From assembly GCA_030704615.1 (NCBI GenBank), contig CM060731.1, forward strand, positions 67,374,756 through 67,438,755: a stretch of DNA of 64,000 bases, read 5' to 3'. Below are positions 55,277-64,000 of this stretch, in pieces. Under the pieces are notes generated by a model that saw only the letters and a program-made list of their open reading frames with translations, had not been told where the DNA came from and did no database searches. The DNA is from Takakia lepidozioides (Eukaryota; Streptophyta; Takakiopsida; Takakiales; Takakiaceae). Position numbers and translations under genes: made by a program. The first letter of the stretch is position 1. The number at the start of each line of letters is the position of its first letter.

Positions 55277-56179
55277 TGGGGACATCAACCTTGGAGCGTG
55301 GGAGAGGAAATGCATGCTTAGCCCGGCTTAGCTAGCTTAGGAATCCGATTGCGAAAACTTGTATTGTACAAAACGTGCTATAAATGAAATGGATTCCAAA
55401 TGTTGTGCGTCCTATTTTGTTTGGAATGGTGATGCATGGTATGGTTGGCTAGTGTGTAGAATGCATGCTAGCTTATAAAAGTGGGAGAGGTAAATTGGGT
55501 TAATCGTGTGTTTGCGTAGTGCCGAAATCAGGTGACCCCCATCAAAGGGGCAAGGAAACTTGCGCCTTCTTTGGGAGTTCACGTGCTAGTGCGCATCTGG
55601 CGCGTGCGCGTTCTATAACTCCGCTACCGAGGGGGTTGCCTTGTAGTGCGGGCTAACGCGGAAGCTACGTGCTTCCGTTCACGTACTATAATCGTGTAGC
55701 CTCGGGATGAAGTCGTAGTGCGGCTTCGGCGTGTTCCCATACCTCAGGCGAGCATTCCAAGGCGGACCCAATTGTAGTGATTGGGGCGCACGGTTGGTTC
55801 AAGGTTATCTTCCTAGTCAAAGAGGGTTCCAGGGAACCCTTGCTCAAGGTGATGCCAAAAGCGGCATCATGAGCGGTCGCAAGCAATGTTGTTGTAGTAA
55901 GGCGATTCGATCCTCGGGGAGGATCGTTCCTTGGCCTTGAAGTAGGCCAAGAAGAGTGCACTGGGAGGAGCTGGAGAGGCTCCACCCTTGGCCGGGACTT
56001 GGAGGAAGTCGGCCGAACTAGCTAGTGGAGAGTAGAGTCAAGTGTGGGGTTTGGTTCTTTGCCATGGGACGCCATGGTACGGAAACAAACTCCTTGATGT
56101 GGGACGCCACAACTTGGATGTTCGTTTCTACAAAATGACAAGTCGATGAGGACATCGACTCCCTGTTGGTAGGGGTGTG
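55277..56179 (+). other. 3' untranslated region and purine tract of element F
   Basis: No conserved ORF. The purine-rich gttggtaggggtgtg (about 56165-56179) precedes the 3' LTR. The same region is found inverted in element G (58622-59507). Confidence 0.65.
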
Positions 56180-56908
56180 TGTCGCGGCCCTTTGCCTTGA
56201 GGGCAGGGGGTCGGGGCACATGAGGGGCTGCCCCTGTGGTGGGGGCAGCGGCAGCGATAGGTATGGGGGGGCTGAAGCACCCTTGAGTGCCCAAGGCACT
56301 CAAGGAGGCAGAGGCGCTCACTAGGTGGAGCCCCGCACACCGGGTTGCGGTGGGGGTGGCTCCACAAGGGGTGGTGGTAGCTTAGCGGGACTTAGTGGGG
56401 GTGGCATAGGACTCACCATGGGGGCGGAGACCTCGTGGTGGGAGTCGTGGGGAGTCTTGGGACTCATCACGGTCCATAGGGGCCGTGGTGAGTGGGCCAA
56501 GACTCACCGCGACTCATCATCGGGAGTCGAGGGTTTTCGTGGTGGTTCGCCATAAAATGGCATGGCTGGTTGTGAAACCCCCGCGGACAGCTATAGAAGT
56601 ATATATAAGGGGAGTAGTGACCCCAAGAACGGTGCAAGCCCGTTGGTGACCAAAAACTAGTGAACAAGCGAGCGAGCCGGAAAGCGACCAAAGAGTGGGG
56701 AGCTGTTCCGGACTGCCATCTACCAAAGGGAATTCCACTAGGCCCAAATAGGTGGAGGGTTTAGTGGGAGAGCGAAGGGGGACCGTTATGTCCCGGTGAG
56801 TAGCCGAAGCTCCAAGTTGGCCCGGCGGCCAGGTTGGGAGTCAGGCGTGCGCATCAAAGCGAGTAACTATGACTTGAAGGGGAGCTTACCGAAGTGAGGT
56901 GCGCGACA
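56180..56908 (+). repeat. 3' LTR of element F
   Basis: 729 bp, TGTCGCGG to GCGCGACA, followed by gtgcg (56909-56913), the right target duplication. Confidence 0.9.
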
Positions 56909-56944
56909 GTGCGGGCTTGTTTCAATGCACCTACTCCACAATTG
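56909..56944 (+). pseudogene. Copy C integrase continuation after element F
   Basis: After the duplicated gtgcg, the bases encode ACFNAPTPQLY, which in copies A and B follows CMVCDRVR directly. The sequence then stops at 56945, against repeat A of copy H in the other orientation. Confidence 0.7.
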
Positions 56945-57035
56945 TATCACACAAAATATAAATATAAATATCTAAAATGTCCTAGTTAACTAGAAGTAGG
57001 TAATTCTAGATAACCATGACTAAAACCATGACAGC

Positions 57036-57120
57036 TGTCGTGCACCTAAGCATCGTGCCACAACATACATCGTTGTCCACCACACAATCTAAGCACACAA
57101 TCCTAGAAAGCTATACCACA
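57036..57120 (-). repeat. Terminal repeat B1 of copy H
   Basis: 85 bp, TGTGGTATAGC to GTGCACGACA, followed by GC and TGTCATGG (start of A2), the same arrangement as at 27722-27809. Confidence 0.8.
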
Positions 57121-57377
57121 ATCGCCCCCCTAACAGGTGGTTAGGTCCCTCTAACTCCAGATAGCTACAAGATGTAATAACCACAGCCGTACTAAGTCCT
57201 CTATCACTGTCCCTATTGTACTCAAACTCTATAGACCAAGAGGCCGGGTACAAAAGCAACCCCATCGTTAGTCGTCGTCTTGCAATCTGTGAACTTGAGT
57301 CAGGATCTCGTGTGTTGGTCTCCTAGTAGCTTGGCCTTGCATTTCTTGTTAGCCTTCCATGGTTGTATCCACTCCCA

Positions 57378-57897
57378 CTATCCAATGCAATGCGGACATA
57401 ACCAATCCCCATCAGGAACCATCTCAAGAGGTGGAGTCAAGCATCCCATATGCCAACCTCTAGAGCATTGATCACAAACCAGCATGGTGGCTGTCCCTCT
57501 AGCAGACCCACACAACATGCACCTCAAACTTGCAGGTACCATTGCCAGATTTGGGTCAACCCTTCCATCAACAAAGGTGACATGGCGCGCAATTACGCAC
57601 ATGGTCCTTCCAAATCATGCCATCCCGACCCTCCAAGATCAGAACTCCTGAGGGCAACACCTCTCGAAACCCTCAAAATAGTACGTCATGCACTCACATC
57701 CAAGGTTGTAGGAGCAGTCTGCTGCAGATAAACATAGTCACCAGGGTTAAATCTCCGAACCCCAGGACGATAGCCCCCACCACGTATGGTAGCATACCTC
57801 AACGTATCACGATGTTGTGCAATGGCAAGGTTCTCAAAAGCCATGGGCATGACTTTCTTGAACAACTCTGCACGCTGATCACATGCACGTGCCCACA
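57378..57897 (-). pseudogene. Copy H integrase C-terminal region and PHD finger
   Basis: 57907-57686 encodes MWARACDQRAELFKKVMPM, PGVRRFNPGDYVYLQQTAP; a frame change near 57680 leads to 57602-57378. The PHD finger has all ligands: CMLC, CDQC, H in WHMGC, C, then WLCPHC. It differs from copy B by a few residues only. The frame stops after CIG, as in A and B, so the PHD finger is the C-terminus of the polyprotein. Confidence 0.82.
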
Positions 57898-58621
57898 TGT
57901 CGCGCACCTCACTTCGGTAAGCTCCCCTTCAAGTCATAGTTACTCGCTTTGATGCGCGCGCCTGACTCCCAACCTGGCCGCCGGGCCAACTCGGAGCTTC
58001 GGCTGCTCACCGGGACATAACGGTCCCCCTTCGCTCTCCCGAAAGTCCCTCCACCTATTTGGGCCTAGTGGAATTCCCTTTGGTAGATGGCAGTCCGGAA
58101 CAGCTCCCCACTCTTTGGTCACTTTCCGGCTCGCTTGCTTACTCACTAGTTTTTGGACACCAACGGGCTTGCACCGTTCTCGGGGTTACTACTCCCTATA
58201 TATACTTCTGTAGCTGTCCGCGGGGGTTTCACAACCAGCCATGCCATTTTATGGCGAACCACCACGGAGACCCTCGATTCCCAGTGGTGAGTCGCGGTGA
58301 GTCTTGGCCCACTCACCGCGGCCCCAATGGACCGTGATGAGTCCCAAGACTCCCCACGACTCCCACCTCGAGGTCTCCACCCCATGGTGAGTCCTATGCC
58401 ACCCCCACTAAGTCCCGCTAAGCTACCACCACCCCTGTGGAGCCACCCCCACCGCAACCCGGTGTGCGGGGCTCCACCTAGTGAGTGCCTCCGCCTCCTT
58501 GAGTGCCTTGGGCACTCAAGGGTGCTTCAGCCCCCCATACCTATCGCCGCTGCTGCCCCCACCACAGGGGCAGCCCCTCATGTGTCCCGACCAATTGCCC
58601 TCAAGGCAAAGGGCCGCAACA
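57898..58621 (-). repeat. 3' LTR of element G
   Basis: 724 bp, homologous to the LTRs of F and I. The outer end abuts copy H (plus-strand flank ccaca, 57893-57897). The other end of the element is not in view to check the duplication. Confidence 0.88.
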
Positions 58622-59507
58622 CACACCCCTACCAACAGGGAGTCGATGTCCTCATCAACTTGTCATTTTGTAGAAACGAACATCCAAGTTGTGGCGTCCC
58701 ACATCAAGGAGTTTGTTTCCGTACCATGGCGTCCCATGGCAAAGAACCAAACCCCACACTTGACTCTACTCTCCACTAGCTAGTTCGGCCGACTTCCTCC
58801 AAGTCCCGGCCAAGGGTGGAGCCTCTCAAGCTCCTCCCAGTGCACTCTTCTTGGCCTACTTCAAGGCCAAGGAACGATCCTCCTCGAGGATCGAATCGCC
58901 TTACTGCAACAACATTGCTTGCGACCGCTCATGATGCCGCTTTTGGCATCATCTTGAGCAAGGGTTCCCTGGAACCCTCTTTGACTAGGAAGATAACCTT
59001 GAACCAACCGTGCGCCCCAATCACTACAATTGGGTCCGCCTTGGAATGCTGGCCTGAGGTACGGGAACACGCCGAAGCCGCACTACGACTTCGTCCCGAG
59101 GCTACACGATTATAGTACGTGAACGGAAGCACGTAGCTTCCGCGTTAGCCCGCACTACAAGGCAATCCCCTCGGTAGCGCAATTATAGTACGCGCACGCG
59201 CCAGGTGCGCACTAGCACGTGAACTCCCAAAGAAGGCGCAAGTTTCCTTGCCCCGATTTTGGCACTACGCAAACACACGATTAACCCAATTTACCTCTCC
59301 CACTTTTATAAGCTAGCATGCATTCTACACACTAGCCAACCATACCATGCATCACCATTCCAAACAAAATAGGACGCACAACATTTGGAATCCATTTCAT
59401 TTATAGCACGTTTTGTACAATACAAGTTTTTGCAATCGGATTCCTAAGCTAGCTAAGCCGGGCTAAGCATGCATTTCCTCCCCCACGCTCCAAGGTTGAT
59501 GTCCCCA
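58622..59507 (-). other. 3' untranslated region of element G
   Basis: Homologous to 55277-56179 of element F. No conserved ORF. Confidence 0.65.
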
Positions 59508-60790
59508 TCAACGCTTCTTCCGCTTTTGAGGTCGCTCTTCGGAAGCTGCAACTGCCTCGGATGCGTTTCCCATTTCTGAGGCACGCACCCAAGATGCCTC
59601 CACGTGATGATAGCCCTTCCATTTGACGAGATACTCCGTTTCTCGGTTCCTGAACCTCCTCGACTTAAGTATTGCCTCCACCTCGTACTCAGGTTCATTT
59701 TCATGATCCAACAGCATAGGTGGCGGACGCAACACTTGATGTCGATTCGGACGCGCTTCATCTTTGAAGTAAGGCTTCAAAAGGGAGACATGGAATACTG
59801 GGTGCACTTTGCTGTTTGCCGGCAGCTCCAATTCATATACATCCTCATTCATAACCTTCCGAATGCGAAAGGGTCCCGCATACGGAGGTACGAACTTCGG
59901 ACTCACTTCCGGAGGTAGTCGGAAATTCTTGATGTTCAACCAGACCTCTGTGCCTGCCTCAAACTTCACTTCCCTCCGCTTCCGATTCGCCTGCCTTTCA
60001 TACCGTTTCCTAGCTTTGGCAATATTGTACTTTGCGAGCTTCAACAAACGCTCGCGTTCTTCCAGTACCGCCGCTACTTCCGGTTCCTCAACGTCCTGGG
60101 CGGCCCAACTTGTCGGCACCAGAGGTGCTTTTCCATAGACCAATACGAAAGGGGAAACTCCCGTTGCGGAGTGTTCTGTGTTATTATAACAGAACTCTGC
60201 CGCGTCTAAGTGTTCCATCCAGTCTGATTGGTCTGCCGACACGTAATTCCGCAAGAATTGCTTCACTACGGAATTCACTCTTTCCGTTTGGCCGTCGGTC
60301 GTAGGTCGGAAGGCGGTGCTCATCTTCAGCCTCGTCCCCATCTTCTTCCAAAGTGCTCTCCAGAATTTACTCGTAAACTTTGGATCGCGGTCCGAGACAA
60401 TATCCTTCGGGACTCCATGATGCTTTAAGACGTGGGTGAAGTAAAGTCGCCCTGTCTCCTGCGCCGTTGCCGTCTCCTTGGTGGGGATGAAATGGCCCAT
60501 TTTACTGAACCTATCCACCACCACCATGATTGCATCGAATCCTTTTGACAGCGGCATAGCAGTCATGAAATCCATCGAGACGCTTTCCCAAGTCCCCTCT
60601 GGAATCGGCAAGGGTTGTAATAGCCCCGCTTGCTTTTTGTACTCGCTCCGGTTTTGTTGGCATGTGGTGCATGTCTTGACATACTCCTCTGCCTCCTCCC
60701 TCAGTTTGGGCCAGAAATACCTTTCTTCAAGAGTGCCGCAGTGCGCTTGGCTCCGCCGTGGCCCGCAAGCGGGCTATCATGACATTCTCT
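59508..60790 (-). pseudogene. Element G integrase and chromodomain
   Basis: 60611-59508 (367 aa) is uninterrupted: SMDFMTAMPLSKGFDAIMVV, VSDRDPKFTSKFW, TDGQTERVNSVVKQ (DDE), FEAGTEVWLNIKNFRLPPEV, HPVFHVSLLKPYF, and the chromodomain YEVEAILKSRRF..YLVKWKGYHHVEASWV, ending RPQKRKKR. The zinc domain lies upstream across a frameshift near 60715 (LLKKG against LLKKEYFWPK in F). This is the best preserved integrase-chromodomain in the window, without the TGA found in F. Confidence 0.87.
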
Positions 60791-61989
60791 CAAGAGGCTA
60801 TCTCTGATCCCTCCCTTTGGCACATAGAGACGTTTTTGCTTATACCGGAGCAGTCCATTTTGCAAGTGGAACTGCGATTTAACCCCCATCCTCAAGTCCT
60901 GCATCACGGACTTCGCCAGCTCATCCTTCCGGCAAGCCTTCCGGATCTTCCTTTGGAGTGCCGACTCGCCCTTGTACACCAACAAGAGCTGCTGCTTTCT
61001 ACTTAATGCATCGGCCACCACATTGTCCCGTCCCGGTTTGTACTGGATATCCACGTCGAACACCGCCAAAGTATCTTGCCACCTAAGTTGTTTTGGGGAC
61101 AACTTGGGCTGCGTGGCAAAATACTTCACTGTGACATTGTCCGTGAACACCTTCACTGGGTTGGAACCAACATAGTGGCGCCAAAGCTCAAGGCAATGCA
61201 CCATCGCCTTCATCTCTTTTTCGTGCGTCGGCCACCGTCGCTCCACTTCATTCAGTTTCTTACTTTCGTAAGCCACTGGACGTCCATCTTGCATAAGTAC
61301 ACCCCCAATCGCGAAGTCCGACGCATCTGTATGAATCTCAAATGGACGATCGAACTCCGGGATTTTCAAGACTGGAGCTTCCGCCATCCGCTGCTTCAAT
61401 TCAGCAAAAGCTTGGCCACAAAAGGTGTTCCATGCCCAGACTTTAGATTTACACAGAAGGTCCGACAGCGGCCCCGCGATCTTGGCGAAATTTCTCACAT
61501 ACTTCCGGTAATAGGAGGCGAGTCCTAGGAAGGATCGCACTCCCGGGACCGAAGTCGGAGGCTCCCAGTCCAAGATCGCCCTCACCTTTCTGTCATCCAT
61601 TTTGATCCCTCCTGTGTAATCACATGCCCCAAGAACTCCACTTTCGTGACCCCGAATTCGCATTTTGAAGCTTTGGCGTACAGCTTCCCTTCCCGCAACT
61701 TTTGGAACACCCTTTTGAGGTGCTCCAGGTGCTCCTCCTTTGTTTTCGAGTACACCAAGATGTCGTCGATGTACACGATCACAAAGTCATCCAACCACTC
61801 CTGAAAAAGGCTGTTCATCAGCGTGCTAAAGGTCGCCGGTGCATTAGTGAGCCCAAAAAGCATCACCAAGAACTCATATGAACCATACCTTGTCCTGCAC
61901 GCGGTCTTCTCCTCATCTCCTTCCGCCACCCGAATTTGATGATAGCCGGAGCGCAAGTCGATCCGGCTGAAATACTTCGCTCCTGCCAA
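60701..61989 (-). pseudogene. Element G RT C-terminal half, RNase H and start of integrase
   Basis: 61989-61582 holds [43 protein letters not shown], and ends in a frameshift near 61610. 61663-60701 (320 aa) continues with [60 protein letters not shown] (RNase H), WQDTLAVFDVDIQYKPGRDN, RKIRKACRKDELAKSVMQDL and HDSPLAGHGGAKRTAALLKK. The segments deleted or stopped in F are intact here. Confidence 0.85.
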
Positions 61990-62800
61990 CCGTCGAAAAG
62001 GTCGTTGATCCTTGGCAAAGGGTACCGGTTTTTAATAGTCACCTTATTCAAAGCCATGTAATCGACACACATCCGCAGCGTCCCATCCTTCTTGTCTGCA
62101 AATAGCACCGGGGCTCCGTAAGGTGACTTACTCGGCCGGATGTATCCCTTTGACATTAGATCCTTGAGCTGAGTCTTCAGCTCGACCAACTCTCTGTGGC
62201 TCAACCGGTAGGGCACCTTGGCAGGCGGTTTTGATCCCGGTATCACCTCGATCTTGTGGTCAACTCCTCTTCGCGGTGGCAAGCCGCTTGGTAAATCCTC
62301 CGGCATCACATCCTGGTATTTCTCCAAAATCCCCTTGATCCAATCTGGGCTCGGCTCCCCATCACCTTCTCCCTTCACTTCTCTAATGTAAAGCAAAAAC
62401 TGGGGTTCGTGTGTCTCCTCCACGGCCCACTCCCTTGCTGACAGAAGGTTTATTCGCCCTCCCACGGACTTGGGCGTTTCTGACACTCGTAAAACCTCGC
62501 CACCATTCCCACATGGCAGCGTGACTACTCTCTTGCGGCCATCTATGACCGCTCCGGATTTGCTCAAAAAGGTCATCCCCAAAATGAGATCCACTCCATC
62601 GATCTCGCAGATGGTGAAGTTCTCACGTCCCTCCCAACTCCCCAGTTGAAGAGGAACATCAATCGTCAACCTTGTCGCCAACTGTGGTTCTCCTTTGGCA
62701 GAACGCACCACAATAAGGCCCCCACGTCACTTGTCGGGAGTCCCAGCTTTTGTGCCGTTGCCGGTGTCATGAAGGAGTGCGACGCTCCTGTGCACCAACA
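61863..62800 (-). pseudogene. Element G protease C-terminal part and RT N-terminal half
   Basis: 62711-61863 carries [20 protein letters not shown] (protease flap side), [57 protein letters not shown], then shifts frame at GWQERS near 61987. Just upstream, at about 62793, two bases are missing compared with F, which destroys the protease DTGAS codons. Confidence 0.82.
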
Positions 62801-63965
62801 ACGACACATTAGTTCCGGATATTATCCCATCCACGAACAATAACTGACTCCCTTTTTGTAAGGCGCCAGTTTCTTGATACAACTCACAAGAAAATTTGCC
62901 TACCTTGCAAGTCCTGGCGACCACCGCTTCCACCAAGCGACTGATGGTATCTTCCGACAGCTCCGTGGTTGCCCGAGTCATGTTCAATTGTCGAGGTTTT
63001 GTGCACTTCTTGGCCATGTGCCCGGGCTCCCCGCAATTGAAACACACTCCATCAAAGGTTGCCTTCTGTCCGCCATAAGCCGCTCCACCCGCTTTTCCTT
63101 TTGAAGCACCGGGTGCCGCCTTGACGTGTGAAGGACCTCCCTTTGATTTCCACGTGCCATTTTCGCCGCGTGGCCTATCCCACTTCTTTTCCGGTCGGGA
63201 GGAGTCACCTTCCCGCCGAATCTTCTTGTGGTTCAGCTCCGTACGGCCTTGTCTTTCACCCCTAGGGACATCTGAGAAACATTCAGCCCTCTCAATAGCC
63301 TCATTCAAAGTCTTGGGTGGCTTCTCCTCCAACTTCCGCCTGGCCCATGGGGCCAGTCCCGCCACAAATTTGAAGACCATTTCTGGTTCGGCCATGTCCG
63401 CGACTTCGAGCAACAGCACATTGAAAGCCTGGACATACCCCCGAATGTCATCTGTTTGCTTCAAATTCCTCATCTTGTTCCGGGCAAGCCAAGATGCGTT
63501 GAGGGGCACAAACTGTCTCTTCATCAATTCCTTGAACCCACTCCAGTTCAAGGTTTCCGGGCTTGGGCCTCGGTCGTGAAGGCGTTTCTGCCACTATTGT
63601 TGAGCATAGCCCCTCAAATAGGTGGGAGCCACTTCCACCCGATCCTCGTCACTCAACTTGGCCGCCCGAAAGTACTGCTCTAGCTCCAGGAGCCAGGTGT
63701 TGAGTGCCTTCCGATTTCGAACGCCCTCGAAGGTGCCGGGTTTCTTAGGCTTCACCTTAAACTTTGCCTTAGTGGAAGTGGCATTAGCCGCCTTCAACAC
63801 GTCTTTCAACGTCCCGCCAAACTGCGCCAACAACCCTTCCCAAAAGGCTACCGGCATGGGAGGCATCTCTTGGTTTGTCGGAGCTCTCAAGGATTCCTCC
63901 CGCTCCTGAGCGGCCTCGTTTTCGAAAACATTCATCGCTTCCTCAAACGGCCGCCTCGGTGACAC
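62727..63965 (-). pseudogene. Element G gag with intact CCHC knuckle
   Basis: 63965-63594 covers [40 protein letters not shown], ending at a TAG (63594-63596) that is TGG in F. The frame continues with WQKRLHDRG and 63551-62727: [53 protein letters not shown] preceded by C (a complete CX2CX4HX4C), [20 protein letters not shown]. The protease begins NVSLLV and is then frameshifted. Confidence 0.85.
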
Positions 63966-64000
63966 GTCGCCCCCATCGGGCTCACCAGGGTCATCATCTT

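Larger units (their letters stand above)
50041..56908 (+). mobile_element. Element F: full-length chromovirus (Ty3-type) with target duplication GTGCG
   Basis: LTRs are 50041-50766 and 56180-56908 (TGTCGCGG..GCGCGACA). The target duplication gtgcg lies at 50036-50040 and 56909-56913. Between them are a tRNA-iMet primer site, one gag-protease-RT frame, RNase H, integrase and a chromodomain, then a 0.9-kb 3' UTR and a purine tract. It inserted into the integrase of copy C. Small deletions and stops inactivate it. The LTRs differ at several visible sites, so it is not a recent insertion. Confidence 0.93.
39262..56944 (+). mobile_element. Family M copy C, interrupted by elements E and F
   Basis: Pieces of one plus-strand element: A1 39262-39627, leader 39628-42060, gag 42072-43522, protease-methyltransferase 43573-45947, start of RT to 46422. 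After element E come integrase N-terminus 49896-50040 and, after element F, integrase to 56944 (FNAPTPQLY). RT core and RNase H are missing, probably deleted together with the right end of E. The 3' end is replaced at 56945 by sequence of family M in the opposite orientation (H). Confidence 0.85.
56945..57897 (-). mobile_element. Family M copy H: inverted 3' end (integrase tail, PHD, B1, part of A2)
   Basis: Minus-strand order: integrase tail (57897-57686), PHD finger to 57378, purine tract (57132-57121), repeat B1 (57120-57036), GC, and the start of repeat A2 (57033-56945), cut at TTTTGTGTG. It abuts copy C (plus strand) at 56944. Its upstream part is interrupted at 57898 by element G. It may be the inverted 3' end of copy C itself or a separate copy. 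Confidence 0.75.
57898..64000 (-). mobile_element. Element G: chromovirus of the F family, 5' end beyond the window
   Basis: 3' LTR 57898-58621 (TGTTGCGG..GCGCGACA on the minus strand), then 3' UTR, chromodomain integrase, RNase H, RT, protease and gag running right to the window end within the gag N-terminus. It inserted into copy H. It is damaged by different mutations from F, so the two copies complement each other for recognising the ancestral domains. Confidence 0.9.

Overview
The window looks like nuclear DNA of a streptophyte. One host gene is visible, a plant-type cyclic nucleotide-gated channel of the CNGC19/20 kind with about 12 exons. It sits among nested, mostly broken LTR-type retroelements with plant-style primer sites (tRNA-Asp, tRNA-iMet) and polymerases. 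A charophyte alga is my best guess, because retrotransposons that carry cytosine methyltransferases have been reported from charophytes and dinoflagellates. That placement is inference.

Layout. 1-6643: a minus-strand Ty3-type element (T1; Tat/Athila-like polymerase, tRNA-Asp primer site, extra ORFs and a minisatellite before gag). 6648-13363: minus-strand copy A of the main family (family M). 13364-14391: fragment I of a chromovirus. 14392-22935: host DNA with the CNGC gene on the minus strand (15704-21245). 22936-23996: remnant of an RLE-type non-LTR element. 24247-36064: an old solo terminal repeat of family M, split by a whole minus-strand family M element (copy B, 24283-35724), which itself carries a TRIM-like mini-element (24372-24660). 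36069-39257: host DNA with a LINE remnant. 39262-56944: plus-strand family M copy C, broken by element E (46423-49895) and by a complete chromovirus F (50041-56908, TSD GTGCG). 56945-57897: the inverted 3' end of a family M copy (H). 57898-64000: minus-strand chromovirus G, running off the window.

Family M is the notable system. Reading the copies together gives: gag with CCHC knuckles, a DSG retropepsin, a DNMT3-like C5 cytosine methyltransferase (motif I, PCQ, ENV, TRD-side ER..GF and RR..LG), RT with YIDD, RNase H, a DDE integrase, and a C-terminal C4HC3 PHD finger where chromoviruses have a chromodomain. It thus carries a DNA-methylation writer and a putative histone reader. Its ends are not ordinary LTRs. 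The 5' end carries only repeat A (TGTCATGG..TTATCA); the 3' end carries B1-A2-B2, where B is a second repeat ending GCACGACA. That is a split-direct-repeat layout like PAT/Ngaro elements, but in an integrase-encoding element, and two nested insertions have clean 4-bp target duplications (AAAG and ACCC) at exactly these ends.

No family M copy here is intact. Comparing copies shows nearly all nonsense codons came from C-to-T or G-to-A transitions. The chromoviruses F and G are of the usual gag-PR-RT-RH-IN-chromodomain type and are also damaged.
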